DNA from: Corynebacterium pilosum DSM 20521 = CIP 103422
GTDB lineage: Bacteria > Actinomycetota > Actinomycetes > Mycobacteriales > Mycobacteriaceae
DNA length: 64,000 nt
Assembly: GCF_000373805.1 (NCBI RefSeq)
Contig: NZ_KB892450.1
Span: forward strand, 62,001-126,000
Reading direction: 5' to 3'
In this document: positions 49,973-59,259 of the stretch, in pieces
Position numbering within the stretch: position 1 is the stretch's first letter
Layout: every line of letters begins with the position of its first letter
Translations under genes and position numbers: made by a program
Notes under the pieces: generated by a model
What the model saw: only the letters and a program-made list of their open reading frames with translations
Told to the model about the DNA's origin: nothing
Database searches by the model: none

Positions 49973-52474
49973 TTACACAGTGGGCATGGGAAGTGGGACG
50001 ATACGCCCGGTGTCCTCGTCGTGGCCGAACTGGACCGTCGGGTCCGGGGATTCCGGCGCGTTGACGAAGGACACGAAGCGGTTGAGTTTGTCGGGGTCCT
50101 GGAGGACGGCGGCCCACTCATCGGTGTAGTCGTCGACATGCTTTGCGACGAACGCGTCGAGATCCTTGGCGATGCCCAAAGAATCGTCCACGATGACACT
50201 CTTGATGTACTCCAAGCCACCCTGGATGGATTCCTGCCACCTAGCGGTGCGCTGCAGACGGTCCGCGGTGCGGATGTAGAAGGCAAGGTAGCGGTCGATA
50301 TAGCGGACGAGTTCTTCGCCGGAAAGATCCCCGATCAGGAGCTGGGCGTGGACTGGGGTGGCGCCGCCGTTGCCGCCGACGTACAGGTTCCAGCCCTTGT
50401 CGGTGGCGATCACGCCGACGTCCTTGCCGCGGGCCTCTGCGCACTCGCGCGCGCAGCCGGAGACGCCCATCTTGAACTTGTGCGGTGCGCGCAGGCCGCG
50501 GTAGCGCAACTCCAGCTTGATCGCCATGCCGACGGAATCTTGCTGACCATAGCGGCACCAGTCGGTGCCCACGCAGCTCTTCACACTGCGCAAAGACTTG
50601 CCGTAGGCCTGGCCGGACTCCATGCCGTTGTCGACCAGCTTCTTCCAGATCGCGGGCAGGTCTTCCAGCCGGGCGCCGAACAAGACGATGCGCTGGGCGC
50701 CCGAGATCTTGGAGTACAGACCGTATTCCTCCGCGACTTCGGCGATCACACGCATTTGGTGCGGGGTGATATTGCCTGCTGGCAGGCGTGGGCACACCGA
50801 ATAGGTGCCATTTTTCTGGATATTGCCCAGGAAGCGGTCATTGGTGTCTTGCAGAGAGGCGTTCTGGCCCTCCAGAATGTGATCTGAGGTGGACAGGGAG
50901 GCGAAGATGGAACCCAGGGTGGGTTTGCACACTTCGCAGCCGCCACCGGTGCCGAAACGTCCGATGAACTCGTCGAAGTCACGGATGCCGGTTGCCTGGG
51001 CGATCTGGAAGAGCTCGGTGCGCGACTGGTCGAAGTGTTCGCACACGCTGCGGGACTGCTCGATACCTTCGGCGTCGAGCAGCTTGCTCAGCAGCGGGAT
51101 GCACGAACCGCAGGCGGTGCCGGCGTTCGTGCACTTCATGACGGCCTTGGTGGTGTGGTTGCCGTCGGCGATCGCTTCGCGGATGGCACCTTTCGATACG
51201 TCGTTGCAGGAGCAGATCTGGGCTTCGTCGGGAAGCGCTGAGACACCCACCGCTGGCGAGTCGCCGGCGGGGGCGATGAAGCTGACGGGGTCGCCGGGCA
51301 ACTCGGTGCCGACCATCGGGCGCAGCATCGAGTAATTATCGGCCTCGCCAACCAGCATGCCTCCGAGCAGGGTGTGCTTATCGGCATCCAGAATGAGTTT
51401 CTTGTACACGCCGGAGATCGGGTCATTGATCTGCAGCTCGACCTTGTCCTCGCTGTCGGAGAAGGCATCGCCGAAGGAGGCAACGTCCACGCCCATCAGC
51501 TTCAGCTTGGTGGAGGTATCGGGGTCTTCGAAGTCCTTGATGGGGTTGCCGGTGAGGCGGGCGGCGGTGATTGCGGCCATCGAGTTGCCTGGTGCGACAA
51601 GGCCGTAGAGTTCGCCTTCGACGGCGGCGCACTCGCCGACGGCGGAGACGTGCTTGATCCCGGTGAAGCATTGGCGGTCTACGAGAAATCCGCCGCGTGG
51701 GCCGGTGGGCAGGCCAGAGCCCTCAGCAAGTTCATCGCGGGCGCGGATACCGGCCGAGAATACGACGATGTCGGTCTGGATCTCGCGACCATCGCCCAAG
51801 TCCAAGATGACGGAGCCTTCGCGCTCTTGTGATTCGCGGATTTCACGCGTTGCGGCGTTGACGTGCACCTCCACGCCCAGTGCGCGGATGGCCTCTGCAA
51901 GAAGGTCACCGCCGGCGTCGTCGACCTGCAGTGGCATCAGGCGTGGCGCCATTTCGACGACGTGGGTGCGCACGCCCATCTTCTTCAGGGCATTCGCGGC
52001 CTCCAATCCGAGTAAACCGCCACCAATCACGGCGGCGCGCACACGCCCCTCCTTGTGCTGAGAATCCTCCACGGCCTTGCGGATGCCATCGAGGTCTTCC
52101 AGGGTGCGGTACACGTGGCAGGCGGGTAGGTCGTGGCCGGGGATTGGTGGCACGAAGGCTTGGGAGCCCGTCGCCAGAATCAGCTCGTCGTAGGAGATGG
52201 TGCGATCGTCGTTAAGCGTGACCGTCTTTGCGTCAGGATCGACGCTTGTGGCGCGCGCGTGCAATACGTCGACGTGGTCGGGAAGTGGGGGTAGGTCGAG
52301 GGCGTTGGGGTCCCACGTCTCGGCGTATTCGGAGAGGTGGACGCGATCATAAGCCCAGCCGGGCTCTTCGCCAATGATGGTGATTTTCGCTTGCTTGTTG
52401 CGCTTCAGCAGTTCCTCGGCAGTGCGGTGGCCGACGGGACCGAAGCCGACAATGACGTAATGCGTGGTAGACAT
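49973..52474 (-). CDS. nirB: Nitrite reductase (NADH) large subunit, siroheme enzyme
   Basis: 833 residues reducing nitrite to ammonium in the cytosol. Domains in order: FAD/NADH oxidoreductase (VIVGFGPVGHRTAEELLKRN; ILATGSQAFVPPIPG; AVIGGGLLGLEAANALKKMG), BFD-like [2Fe-2S] module (CSCNDVSKGAIREAI with CGSCIPLL, about residue 425), a second BFD-like segment, and the siroheme/[4Fe-4S] domain (CVGTDWCRYGQQDSV; MGVSGCARECAEARGKDVG). GGAGG lies 11 nt before the ATG. No nitrate reductase or transporter gene is near. The operon sits between HTTM and rplJ, and needs siroheme, for which the only methylase-like domain in the window is the degenerate one in hemD. Confidence 0.95.
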   Translation of the reverse strand: MSTTHYVIVGFGPVGHRTAEELLKRNKQAKITIIGEEPGWAYDRVHLSEYAETWDPNALDLPPLPDHVDVLHARATSVDPDAKTVTLNDDRTISYDELILATGSQAFVPPIPGHDLPACHVYRTLEDLDGIRKAVEDSQHKEGRVRAAVIGGGLLGLEAANALKKMGVRTHVVEMAPRLMPLQVDDAGGDLLAEAIRALGVEVHVNAATREIRESQEREGSVILDLGDGREIQTDIVVFSAGIRARDELAEGSGLPTGPRGGFLVDRQCFTGIKHVSAVGECAAVEGELYGLVAPGNSMAAITAARLTGNPIKDFEDPDTSTKLKLMGVDVASFGDAFSDSEDKVELQINDPISGVYKKLILDADKHTLLGGMLVGEADNYSMLRPMVGTELPGDPVSFIAPAGDSPAVGVSALPDEAQICSCNDVSKGAIREAIADGNHTTKAVMKCTNAGTACGSCIPLLSKLLDAEGIEQSRSVCEHFDQSRTELFQIAQATGIRDFDEFIGRFGTGGGCEVCKPTLGSIFASLSTSDHILEGQNASLQDTNDRFLGNIQKNGTYSVCPRLPAGNITPHQMRVIAEVAEEYGLYSKISGAQRIVLFGARLEDLPAIWKKLVDNGMESGQAYGKSLRSVKSCVGTDWCRYGQQDSVGMAIKLELRYRGLRAPHKFKMGVSGCARECAEARGKDVGVIATDKGWNLYVGGNGGATPVHAQLLIGDLSGEELVRYIDRYLAFYIRTADRLQRTARWQESIQGGLEYIKSVIVDDSLGIAKDLDAFVAKHVDDYTDEWAAVLQDPDKLNRFVSFVNAPESPDPTVQFGHDEDTGRIVPLPMPTV

Positions 52475-52583
52475 CGTGGTTAGGGCCTCCAGATAACGGC
52501 AGTAGGCGTCCTCAACATGCCCACCACCTGGTAGGTATTATTTTAGAATAAACCGTTGGAAATATTCGCGCTTTGCGACGATT

Positions 52584-52612
52584 TTGTGATCGGCTGTGCT
52601 CCTTGTTATAGT
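52584..52612 (+). promoter_or_regulatory. Promoter of rplJ-rplL
   Basis: TTGTGA (52584-52589), 17-nt spacer, TATAGT (52607-52612). The predicted transcript has a leader of about 215 nt. Confidence 0.65.
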
Positions 52613-52618
52613 CAGCGA

Positions 52619-52834
52619 CGAAGTTTGAACGGCGTGAACCGCCGTGCTCAAGTTTCACCGAAGACCGTCGGTTACCTCCCTGGTGGAGGTCGAAGGAGCT
52701 CCGAAAGGGGCCAACCCACGCAGGAGAAACGTGGCTCATTGCATCTTAAGGTGTGCCTCGTGCTTCTGCACGGGGCAATTTTTATTGCCCCGGGCGGATC
52801 AAAACCAATGAAGCATTTGGAAGGAGGCGTGAAG
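52619..52834 (+). ncRNA. L10-type ribosomal protein leader with attenuator-like hairpins
   Basis: Long untranslated leader of rplJ. It contains several hairpins (GAACGGC/GCCGTGC-like near 52628-52650; a GGAGGTC...GGAGCTCC region near 52683-52697) resembling the L10 autoregulatory leaders known upstream of rplJ in many bacteria. At its end two hairpins compete: GCCTCGTGC/GCACGGGGC (52755-52763 with 52768-52776) followed by AATTTTTATT, terminator-like, and CGGGGCAAT/ATTGCCCCG (52771-52779 with 52784-52792), which uses the same GGGGC. Confidence 0.65.
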
Positions 52835-53356
52835 ATGGCAAACCCAAAGAACGTAGCAGAACTCGCTGCTCTGAAGGAGAAGTTTGCGGGCGCAAGCTCG
52901 ATTGTCCTGACCGAGTACCGTGGTCTGACCGTTGCTCAGCTCCAGGAGCTGCGTAGCGAGCTGGGCTTTGATGTCGAACTCCACGTCGCCAAGAACACCC
53001 TCGTGAAGATCGCTGCTGGTGAGCAGGGTATCGAGGGTCTCGATGAGCTTCTGACCGGCCCAACCGCTGTTGCCTTCATCCAGGGCGAGGCAGTGGATGC
53101 GGCGAAGGTTATGAAGAAGTTCGCCAAGGACAACGAAGCATTCGTCGTCAAGGGCGGCTACATGGACGGCAACGCACTGACCGCTGATCAGGTCTCTGCA
53201 ATCGCCGACATGGACAACCGCGAGACCACTCTTGCCAAGCTCGCAGGCGCATTCGAAGGTTCCTTGGCCAAGGCAGCCGGCCTGTTCCAGGCACCAGCAT
53301 CCAAGACCGCACGTCTGGTTGCTGCCCTGCAGGACAAGCAAGAAGACGCTGCTTAA
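52835..53356 (+). CDS. rplJ: 50S ribosomal protein L10
   Basis: 173 residues. MANPKNVAELAALKEKF, TEYRGLTVAQLQELRSEL, HVAKNTLVKIAA and the C-terminal helix that docks the L7/L12 dimers. Start ATG 52835 with AAGGAGG (52821-52827) upstream; the frame is open through the leader, but the longer versions are not protein. It forms the ribosomal stalk base and, in other bacteria, represses its own mRNA. Confidence 0.97.
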   Translation: MANPKNVAELAALKEKFAGASSIVLTEYRGLTVAQLQELRSELGFDVELHVAKNTLVKIAAGEQGIEGLDELLTGPTAVAFIQGEAVDAAKVMKKFAKDNEAFVVKGGYMDGNALTADQVSAIADMDNRETTLAKLAGAFEGSLAKAAGLFQAPASKTARLVAALQDKQEDAA

Positions 53357-53429
53357 AACAAGACTCTAGAACACACCACAATTTTTACTCAGGCCCACAG
53401 ATTGCGGCCTGAACAGAAAGGAAGCCACC

Positions 53430-53819
53430 ATGGCTAAGCTCACCAAGGACGAGCTCATTGAGCAGTTCAAGGAAATGACCCTCATCGAACTTTCCGAGTT
53501 CCTGAAGGAATTCGAGGAGGTCTTCGACGTGACCGCTGCTGCTCCAGTTGCTGTTGCAGCTGCAGGCGCACCTGCTGGCGGCGACGCTGCTGCTGAGGAA
53601 GAGAAGGACGAGTTCGACGTTGTCCTGACCGCTGCAGGCGACAAGAAGATCGGTGTTATTAAGGCTGTCCGCGAGATCGTCTCCGGCCTGGGCCTGAAGG
53701 ACGCGAAGGAAATGGTCGAGTCCGCACCAAAGGCTGTCCTCGAGGGCGCAAACAAGGAAGACGCAGAGGCTGCAAAGGCGAAGCTGGAAGAGGCAGGCGC
53801 TACTGTCGAGCTGAAGTAA
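53430..53819 (+). CDS. rplL: 50S ribosomal protein L7/L12
   Basis: 129 residues, very acidic. N-terminal dimerisation domain ([20 protein letters not shown]), Ala-rich hinge (about residues 35-55) and the C-terminal factor-binding domain ([32 protein letters not shown]). AAAGGAAG lies upstream. It is the last gene of the rplJL operon. Confidence 0.98.
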   Translation: MAKLTKDELIEQFKEMTLIELSEFLKEFEEVFDVTAAAPVAVAAAGAPAGGDAAAEEEKDEFDVVLTAAGDKKIGVIKAVREIVSGLGLKDAKEMVESAPKAVLEGANKEDAEAAKAKLEEAGATVELK

Positions 53820-53834
53820 TTCCGCTTACTGCTT

Positions 53835-53885
53835 GAAACCCCTACCGTTTGGAGTTGAAACTCCGCGCGGTGGGGGTTTCCTTTT
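53835..53885 (+). terminator. Terminator of rplJ-rplL
   Basis: GAAACCCCTACCG (53835-53847) pairs with CGGTGGGGGTTTC (53868-53880), with an inner GGAGTT/AACTCC stem, followed by CTTTTG. Confidence 0.88.
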
Positions 53886-53915
53886 GTCTTGGACGCAACC
53901 TGTAGACTTCCCCTT

Positions 53916-54821
53916 ATGCTTCCAAAGTCCCGTATTTTTTCAGCGCTTCTCGTCGGCCTCGGAGTCGCCTTGATCGTCGCGGGGCTTGTGGCGCCAAGAT
54001 TCCTTGTGGGCGACGGACGCATGCCGCTCGACATGGAGAACACCACATATACACTTTACGACGAGAATGGCACCGTTGAGGGGGAAACAACGGGGGTCAC
54101 TCGTCAACTGCACATGGATATTCAGAACCCAGCCAATGAGGACATGGTGTCCCTGCGCGTAGGGGAGACGCTATTTGAAGGTAACGATGGCACGGAATTT
54201 GATGCGCTGTTGAGCGCCCAAACGTGGAACTGGGAAATGGACCGCCTCACGGGTGAGGCCCTCAGTCCGGTAACACTGTCTACCGTGATGGTGGTGCCCC
54301 CGGAAACTGTGGAGATGGATGGGCCGTGGCTCAAACTGCCGACCGATTTCGACGAGGAAACAGCGGAGATTTTTGATCCGTTCCTGCGTGAAGCCGCGCC
54401 GGCTACCTATACCGGGGCGAACGAGGCCGGTGGTGAGGTGAACAATTACAACCAGGTTGTGGAGCCGACGAACCTGGCCACCAAGTATCCCGCCATCAAT
54501 AACACGAAAACCGTGAACGACGATGAGGGCAACGCTGAGCAGCTCTTCCTCAGCTATGAGGCGAACACGGGGGTGCTCGTCGGTATGCACGAAGACGTGG
54601 ACCTGTATTACGCGGATCGGGAGGGCAACCGCGTCGAGGACTATGTTTCCTACGCCGCGGCCACCGCGAATGATGCGGCGCGCGTGGATGAGCTGTCCAG
54701 CATCCCGTCGCAAGCGACCTCGCGCACGATCACCATCGTCGTGATTGTGCTTGGTGCGGTACTTGCGCTGGTGGGGCTGATCGGAGCGTTGCGCCCCGAT
54801 CGTCGTAAAGCGAAAAACTAA
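53916..54821 (+). CDS. DUF3068-like envelope protein with two membrane helices
   Basis: 301 residues: N-terminal helix (ALLVGLGVALIVAGLVAP), a large extracytoplasmic beta-rich domain (LDMENTTYTLYDENGTVEGE; LTGEALSPVTLSTVMVVPPE; VNNYNQVVEPTNLATKYPAI) and a C-terminal helix (TITIVVIVLGAVLALVGLIG) with a basic tail. This fits the actinobacterial DUF3068 group, of unknown role in the envelope. ATG 53916 lies exactly 7 nt after TAGACT (53903-53908), leaderless. The stop overlaps that of the next gene by 4 nt on the other strand. Confidence 0.8.
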   Translation: MLPKSRIFSALLVGLGVALIVAGLVAPRFLVGDGRMPLDMENTTYTLYDENGTVEGETTGVTRQLHMDIQNPANEDMVSLRVGETLFEGNDGTEFDALLSAQTWNWEMDRLTGEALSPVTLSTVMVVPPETVEMDGPWLKLPTDFDEETAEIFDPFLREAAPATYTGANEAGGEVNNYNQVVEPTNLATKYPAINNTKTVNDDEGNAEQLFLSYEANTGVLVGMHEDVDLYYADREGNRVEDYVSYAAATANDAARVDELSSIPSQATSRTITIVVIVLGAVLALVGLIGALRPDRRKAKN

Positions 54822-55180
54822 TCCTCGCCCAAGACGCGGTACATGCAGCGGAAGGCTGCGAGGGTCTTTGGGACGCCGATATAAGGCATGAGGTGGACGA
54901 AGCACTCGGCGACCTCTTCCTTGCTCATGCCCGCCTGGTTCAAGGCGGTGGCGATGTGGCCCTCAAGCTGAGGCTCGGTGCCGCCCATCGCGGCAAGCGC
55001 GGCCATCGTCAGCATCTGACGATCGCGCAGTTCTAGGCCCTCGCGCTGGTAGGTGCCCCCGAAGATGCCGCCGACGACGAAGTCCGATGCGCCGGGGGCA
55101 TAGCGGTCGAGTTGCTCTTTAAAGCCTTCGCCGGTGTTGGTGTCATCGATGAATTTCTGACCCTTGTCCATAGAAAACAT
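54818..55180 (-). CDS. Carboxymuconolactone decarboxylase-family protein
   Basis: 120 residues with the single CMD domain: GGIFGGTYQREGLELRDRQM and TEPQLEGHIATALNQAGMSK (the family E-x-x-x-H). It lacks the AhpD CxxC, so a peroxidase-partner role is unlikely; it resembles stand-alone gamma-carboxymuconolactone decarboxylase-like proteins. AAAGGAA lies upstream of ATG 55180. No aromatic catabolism genes are nearby. Confidence 0.85.
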   Translation of the reverse strand: MFSMDKGQKFIDDTNTGEGFKEQLDRYAPGASDFVVGGIFGGTYQREGLELRDRQMLTMAALAAMGGTEPQLEGHIATALNQAGMSKEEVAECFVHLMPYIGVPKTLAAFRCMYRVLGED

Positions 55181-55618
55181 GGAGATATTCCTTTCTGTTG
55201 GAAAACGTTATGGCCTCACCGTAGCAGGAAAATGCCTGTACAGCGCCCGTTGGGCGAGTGGGCCGCGCGAGGCGGTGCGCCGTGTTATTGCAAAAAACAG
55301 GGGAGTCGGTGCTAGAGTTCCCTGCAGCACCAATCGGCGGGCCCGCGCGGTGGGAAGACGGCATGGCGTGGAACGGTCAGGGTAGTTAGTTTTCGTTCGC
55401 CTTTACAAGCGCCGACCTATCGTATAAGGTAGGTCTTTGCGCTGGAAGCCGTCTCCGGCGACACTGAAACCTTGCTCACGGCTGATTTGGAAAAATCGAC
55501 TTGACAAGGTGATTTTGTGCTATCCGGGGGCGGAACTTCCACAGCAGACCGAATGCTAATTATCCAGCGGAATTCCTGAAGATTGTAAAGCCAGAGCAAT
55601 CGGAGGGACCCGCGTGAG
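55181..55618 (+). promoter_or_regulatory. rpoB upstream region with several promoter-like elements
   Basis: About 440 nt without a supported gene. Candidates: TTGCAA (55288-55293), 19-nt spacer, TAGAGT (55313-55318) with an upstream TGC; and TTTACA (55402-55407), 17-nt spacer, TAAGGT (55425-55430). The second -10 overlaps an inverted repeat, GACCTA (55414-55419) and TAGGTC (55430-55435). A TTGACA at 55501-55506 lacks a well-spaced -10. The leader to rpoB would be 180-300 nt. Confidence 0.5.
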
Positions 55619-58600
55619 GTGCTGGAAGGACCCATCTTGGCAGTCTCCCGCCAGACCAAGTCAGTGGCCGATATCCCCGGAGCCCAGAAGCGGTACTCGT
55701 TCGCGAAGATCAGCGAACCGATCCCCGTTCCCGGGCTCCTTGACGTACAGTCCGAATCCTTTTCGTGGCTCGTCGGAACGCCGGAGTGGCGTGAACGACA
55801 GCAGGAGTTACGCGGACCAGATGCCCGCGTAACCAGTGGCCTCGAGGACATCCTCGATGAGCTGTCCCCGATTCAGGATTACTCGGGCAACATGTCCCTC
55901 TCCCTGTCGGAGCCACGCTTCGACTCGGTGAAGTACACCGTCGACGAGTGTAAAGACAAGGACATTAACTACTCTGCTCCGCTTTACGTGACCGCAGAGT
56001 TCATTAACAACGACACCCAAGAGATCAAGTCTCAGACGGTGTTCATCGGCGATTTCCCGCTGATGACCGACAAGGGCACGTTCATCGTGAACGGTACCGA
56101 GCGTGTCGTCGTCTCCCAGCTGGTACGTTCACCAGGTGTGTACTTCGACGAGACCATCGACAAGTCCACCGAGCGTCCATTGCATTCCGTGAAGGTGATC
56201 CCTTCCCGCGGTGCATGGCTCGAGTTCGACGTCGATAAGCGCGATACCGTCGGCGTGCGTATTGATCGTAAGCGCCGTCAGCCTGTCACCGTGCTGTTGA
56301 AGGCACTGGGGTGGACCGAGGCGCAGATTAAGGAGCGCTTCGGCTTCTCCGAGATCATGATGACCACCCTCGAATCCGATGGCGTGGCCAATACCGACGA
56401 GGCACTGCTGGAGATCTACCGCAAGCAGCGTCCAGGCGAGCAGCCGACGCGCGACCTTGCGCAGTCCCTGCTGGAGAACTCGTTCTTCAACGCAAAGCGT
56501 TATGACCTGGCGAAAGTGGGTCGTTACAAGATCAACCGCAAGCTGGGCCTCGGCGGCGACCACGATGGTCTGCTTACCTTGACCGAGGAAGATCTCGCGA
56601 CCTCCCTCGAGTACCTGGTGCGCCTGCATGCAGGTGAGCGTGAGATGACGTCGCCAACGGGCGAGGTCATCCCGATCAACACCGACGACATCGACCACTT
56701 CGGTAACCGTCGTCTGCGCACCGTGGGCGAGCTGATCCAGAACCAGGTCCGCGTGGGCCTGTCCCGCATGGAGCGTGTCGTGCGCGAGCGCATGACCACT
56801 CAGGACGCAGAGTCGATCACCCCGACCTCCCTGATCAACGTGCGCCCAGTCTCGGCTGCGATCCGTGAGTTCTTCGGTACCTCGCAGCTGTCGCAGTTCA
56901 TGGACCAGAACAACTCCCTGTCCGGTCTGACGCACAAGCGTCGTCTGTCCGCACTGGGCCCTGGTGGTCTGTCCCGTGAGCGCGCCGGCATTGAGGTCCG
57001 AGACGTGCACCCATCGCACTACGGCCGCATGTGCCCGATTGAGACCCCGGAAGGCCCGAACATTGGCCTGATCGGTGCGCTGTCCTCCTACGCCCGCGTG
57101 AACGCGTTCGGCTTTATCGAGACCCCATACCAGAAGGTCGAAAACGGCAAGCTGACCGACCAGATCGACTACCTCACCGCAGACGAGGAGGACCGTTTCG
57201 CGATTGCTCAGGCAGCAACCGAAATGGACGATGAGGGCAACATCACCGAGGAGCGTATCGAGGTCCGTATCAAGGACGGCGATATCGCGGTGACCGACGC
57301 TCAGGGCGTCGACTACCTCGACATTTCCCCACGCCAGATGGTGTCTGTCGCAACCGCTATGATTCCGTTCTTGGAGCATGACGACGCGAACCGTGCCCTG
57401 ATGGGTGCCAACATGCAGAAGCAGGCTGTGCCGCTGCTGCGTGCTGAGGCACCTTATGTGGCAACCGGTATGGAGCAGCGCGCCGCATATGACGCAGGTG
57501 ACATGGTCATCTCTGCGAAGGCGGGCGTTGTTGAGAACGTCTCCGGTGACATGATCACGATCATGGACGACGAAGGCCAGCGCGACACCTACTTGCTGCG
57601 CACCTACGAGCGCACCAACCAGGGCACCTGCTACAACCAGCTGCCACTGGTCAACATCGGCGATCGTGTCGAAGCAGGCCAGGTCATTGCTGACGGCCCA
57701 GGCACCAAGGACGGCGAAATGTCGCTTGGCCGCAACCTGCTGGTTGCGTTTATGCCTTGGGAAGGCCACAACTACGAGGACGCCATCATCCTGAACCAGC
57801 GCGTTGTGGAAGATGACATCCTCACCTCCGTTCACATCGAAGAGCACGAGATCGATGCCCGCGACACCAAGCTGGGTGCCGAGGAAATCACTCGCGAGAT
57901 CCCGAACGTGGGCGAAGACGTCCTCAAGGACCTCGACGAGCGCGGTATCGTCCGCATTGGTGCAGACGTGCGCGACGGCGACATCCTCGTCGGTAAGGTC
58001 ACCCCGAAGGGCGAGACCGAGCTGACCCCAGAGGAGCGCCTGCTGCGCGCCATCTTCGGTGAGAAGGCCCGCGAAGTGCGCGACACCTCCCTGAAGGTGC
58101 CACACGGTGAGACCGGCAAGGTCATCGCTGTGCGTCGCTTCTCTCGCGAGGACGACGACGATCTGAGCCCAGGCGTGAACGAGATGATTCGCGTCTACGT
58201 CGCCCAGAAGCGCAAGATTCAGGACGGCGACAAGATGGCTGGCCGCCACGGCAACAAGGGTGTCGTCGGCAAGATCCTGCCGCAGGAAGACATGCCATTC
58301 ATGGCTGACGGTACGCCTGTGGACATCATCCTGAACACCCACGGTGTGCCACGTCGTATGAACATTGGTCAGGTCCTCGAGGTGCACTTGGGCTGGCTGG
58401 CGAAGGCAGGCTGGACCGTGAACCCAGACGACCCTGCGAACGCGAAGCTGCTGGAGACCCTGCCTGAGGCGCTGTACGACGTGCCGGCAGACTCTCTGAC
58501 CGCTACTCCTGTGTTCGATGGTGCAACCAACGAAGAGATCGCAGGCCTGCTTGCGAACACCAAGCCGAACCGTGACGGTGATGTCATGGTCGATGGTGAC

Positions 58601-59113
58601 GGCAAGACGGTGCTGTTCGACGGCCGCTCCGGCGAGCCATTCGATTACCCGATCTCCGTGGGCTACATGTACATGCTGAAGCTGCACCACTTGGTGGATG
58701 AGAAGATCCACGCTCGTTCCACGGGCCCTTACTCCATGATTACCCAGCAGCCGCTGGGTGGTAAGGCACAGTTCGGTGGCCAGCGCTTCGGTGAGATGGA
58801 GGTGTGGGCAATGCAGGCATACGGCGCTGCCTACACCCTGCAGGAGCTGCTGACGATCAAGTCGGATGACGTTGTTGGCCGTGTGAAGGTCTACGAGGCC
58901 ATCGTCAAGGGTGACAACATCCCTGACCCAGGCATTCCGGAGTCCTTCAAGGTCCTCCTCAAGGAGCTGCAGTCCCTGTGCCTCAACGTTGAGGTCCTTG
59001 CTGCAGACGGCACCCCAATGGAGCTGGACGGCGATGACGACGATGACCACGCGGGTTCCTCGCTGGGCATCAACCTCTCGCGCGACGAAGGCTCCTCAGC
59101 AGACACCGCGTAA
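55619..59113 (+). CDS. rpoB: DNA-directed RNA polymerase subunit beta
   Basis: 1164 residues. GTG 55619 gives the N terminus [20 protein letters not shown] expected for corynebacteria; a TTG 18 nt later is an alternative. Rif-region block [20 protein letters not shown] and [20 protein letters not shown] (about residues 417-450) is wild type at the Asp, His and Ser positions commonly changed in rifampicin resistance. It also has the [14 protein letters not shown] and [19 protein letters not shown] blocks and an acidic C terminus. rpoC follows after 146 nt, co-transcribed. Confidence 0.98.
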   Translation: MLEGPILAVSRQTKSVADIPGAQKRYSFAKISEPIPVPGLLDVQSESFSWLVGTPEWRERQQELRGPDARVTSGLEDILDELSPIQDYSGNMSLSLSEPRFDSVKYTVDECKDKDINYSAPLYVTAEFINNDTQEIKSQTVFIGDFPLMTDKGTFIVNGTERVVVSQLVRSPGVYFDETIDKSTERPLHSVKVIPSRGAWLEFDVDKRDTVGVRIDRKRRQPVTVLLKALGWTEAQIKERFGFSEIMMTTLESDGVANTDEALLEIYRKQRPGEQPTRDLAQSLLENSFFNAKRYDLAKVGRYKINRKLGLGGDHDGLLTLTEEDLATSLEYLVRLHAGEREMTSPTGEVIPINTDDIDHFGNRRLRTVGELIQNQVRVGLSRMERVVRERMTTQDAESITPTSLINVRPVSAAIREFFGTSQLSQFMDQNNSLSGLTHKRRLSALGPGGLSRERAGIEVRDVHPSHYGRMCPIETPEGPNIGLIGALSSYARVNAFGFIETPYQKVENGKLTDQIDYLTADEEDRFAIAQAATEMDDEGNITEERIEVRIKDGDIAVTDAQGVDYLDISPRQMVSVATAMIPFLEHDDANRALMGANMQKQAVPLLRAEAPYVATGMEQRAAYDAGDMVISAKAGVVENVSGDMITIMDDEGQRDTYLLRTYERTNQGTCYNQLPLVNIGDRVEAGQVIADGPGTKDGEMSLGRNLLVAFMPWEGHNYEDAIILNQRVVEDDILTSVHIEEHEIDARDTKLGAEEITREIPNVGEDVLKDLDERGIVRIGADVRDGDILVGKVTPKGETELTPEERLLRAIFGEKAREVRDTSLKVPHGETGKVIAVRRFSREDDDDLSPGVNEMIRVYVAQKRKIQDGDKMAGRHGNKGVVGKILPQEDMPFMADGTPVDIILNTHGVPRRMNIGQVLEVHLGWLAKAGWTVNPDDPANAKLLETLPEALYDVPADSLTATPVFDGATNEEIAGLLANTKPNRDGDVMVDGDGKTVLFDGRSGEPFDYPISVGYMYMLKLHHLVDEKIHARSTGPYSMITQQPLGGKAQFGGQRFGEMEVWAMQAYGAAYTLQELLTIKSDDVVGRVKVYEAIVKGDNIPDPGIPESFKVLLKELQSLCLNVEVLAADGTPMELDGDDDDDHAGSSLGINLSRDEGSSADTA

Positions 59114-59227
59114 CCGCCAGGCGGGAGTGCCCTCACGCTCCCTCGCTTCACCTTTACTAGGTGGAGCTAGGGGAGTGCGGCGGCACCCTCTGAACCGCAT
59201 TTAGACTCTGAAATTTTTCGCAATCGA

Positions 59228-59243
59228 TCCTCCCGTTTGGGAG
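59228..59243 (+). promoter_or_regulatory. Small hairpin before rpoC
   Basis: CCTCCC/GGGAGG (59228-59233 with 59238-59243) with a TTTG-like 4-nt loop, just upstream of the purine-rich ribosome binding site and GTG 59260. The hairpin ties up a GGAGG but leaves GAAAGGG free. The rest of the 146-nt rpoB-rpoC gap holds no gene. Confidence 0.4.
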
Positions 59244-59259
59244 GTGAAAGGGAATTTAC

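Noticed and set aside
52556-52834. In-frame extension of rplJ through its leader
   Set aside because: The segment has a structured leader with hairpins, and L10 proteins begin at MANPKN, which has an ideal AAGGAGG upstream.
56129-59050. A 973-codon open frame antisense to rpoB
   Set aside because: Same reasoning; it is a shadow of the highly biased codon use of rpoB.
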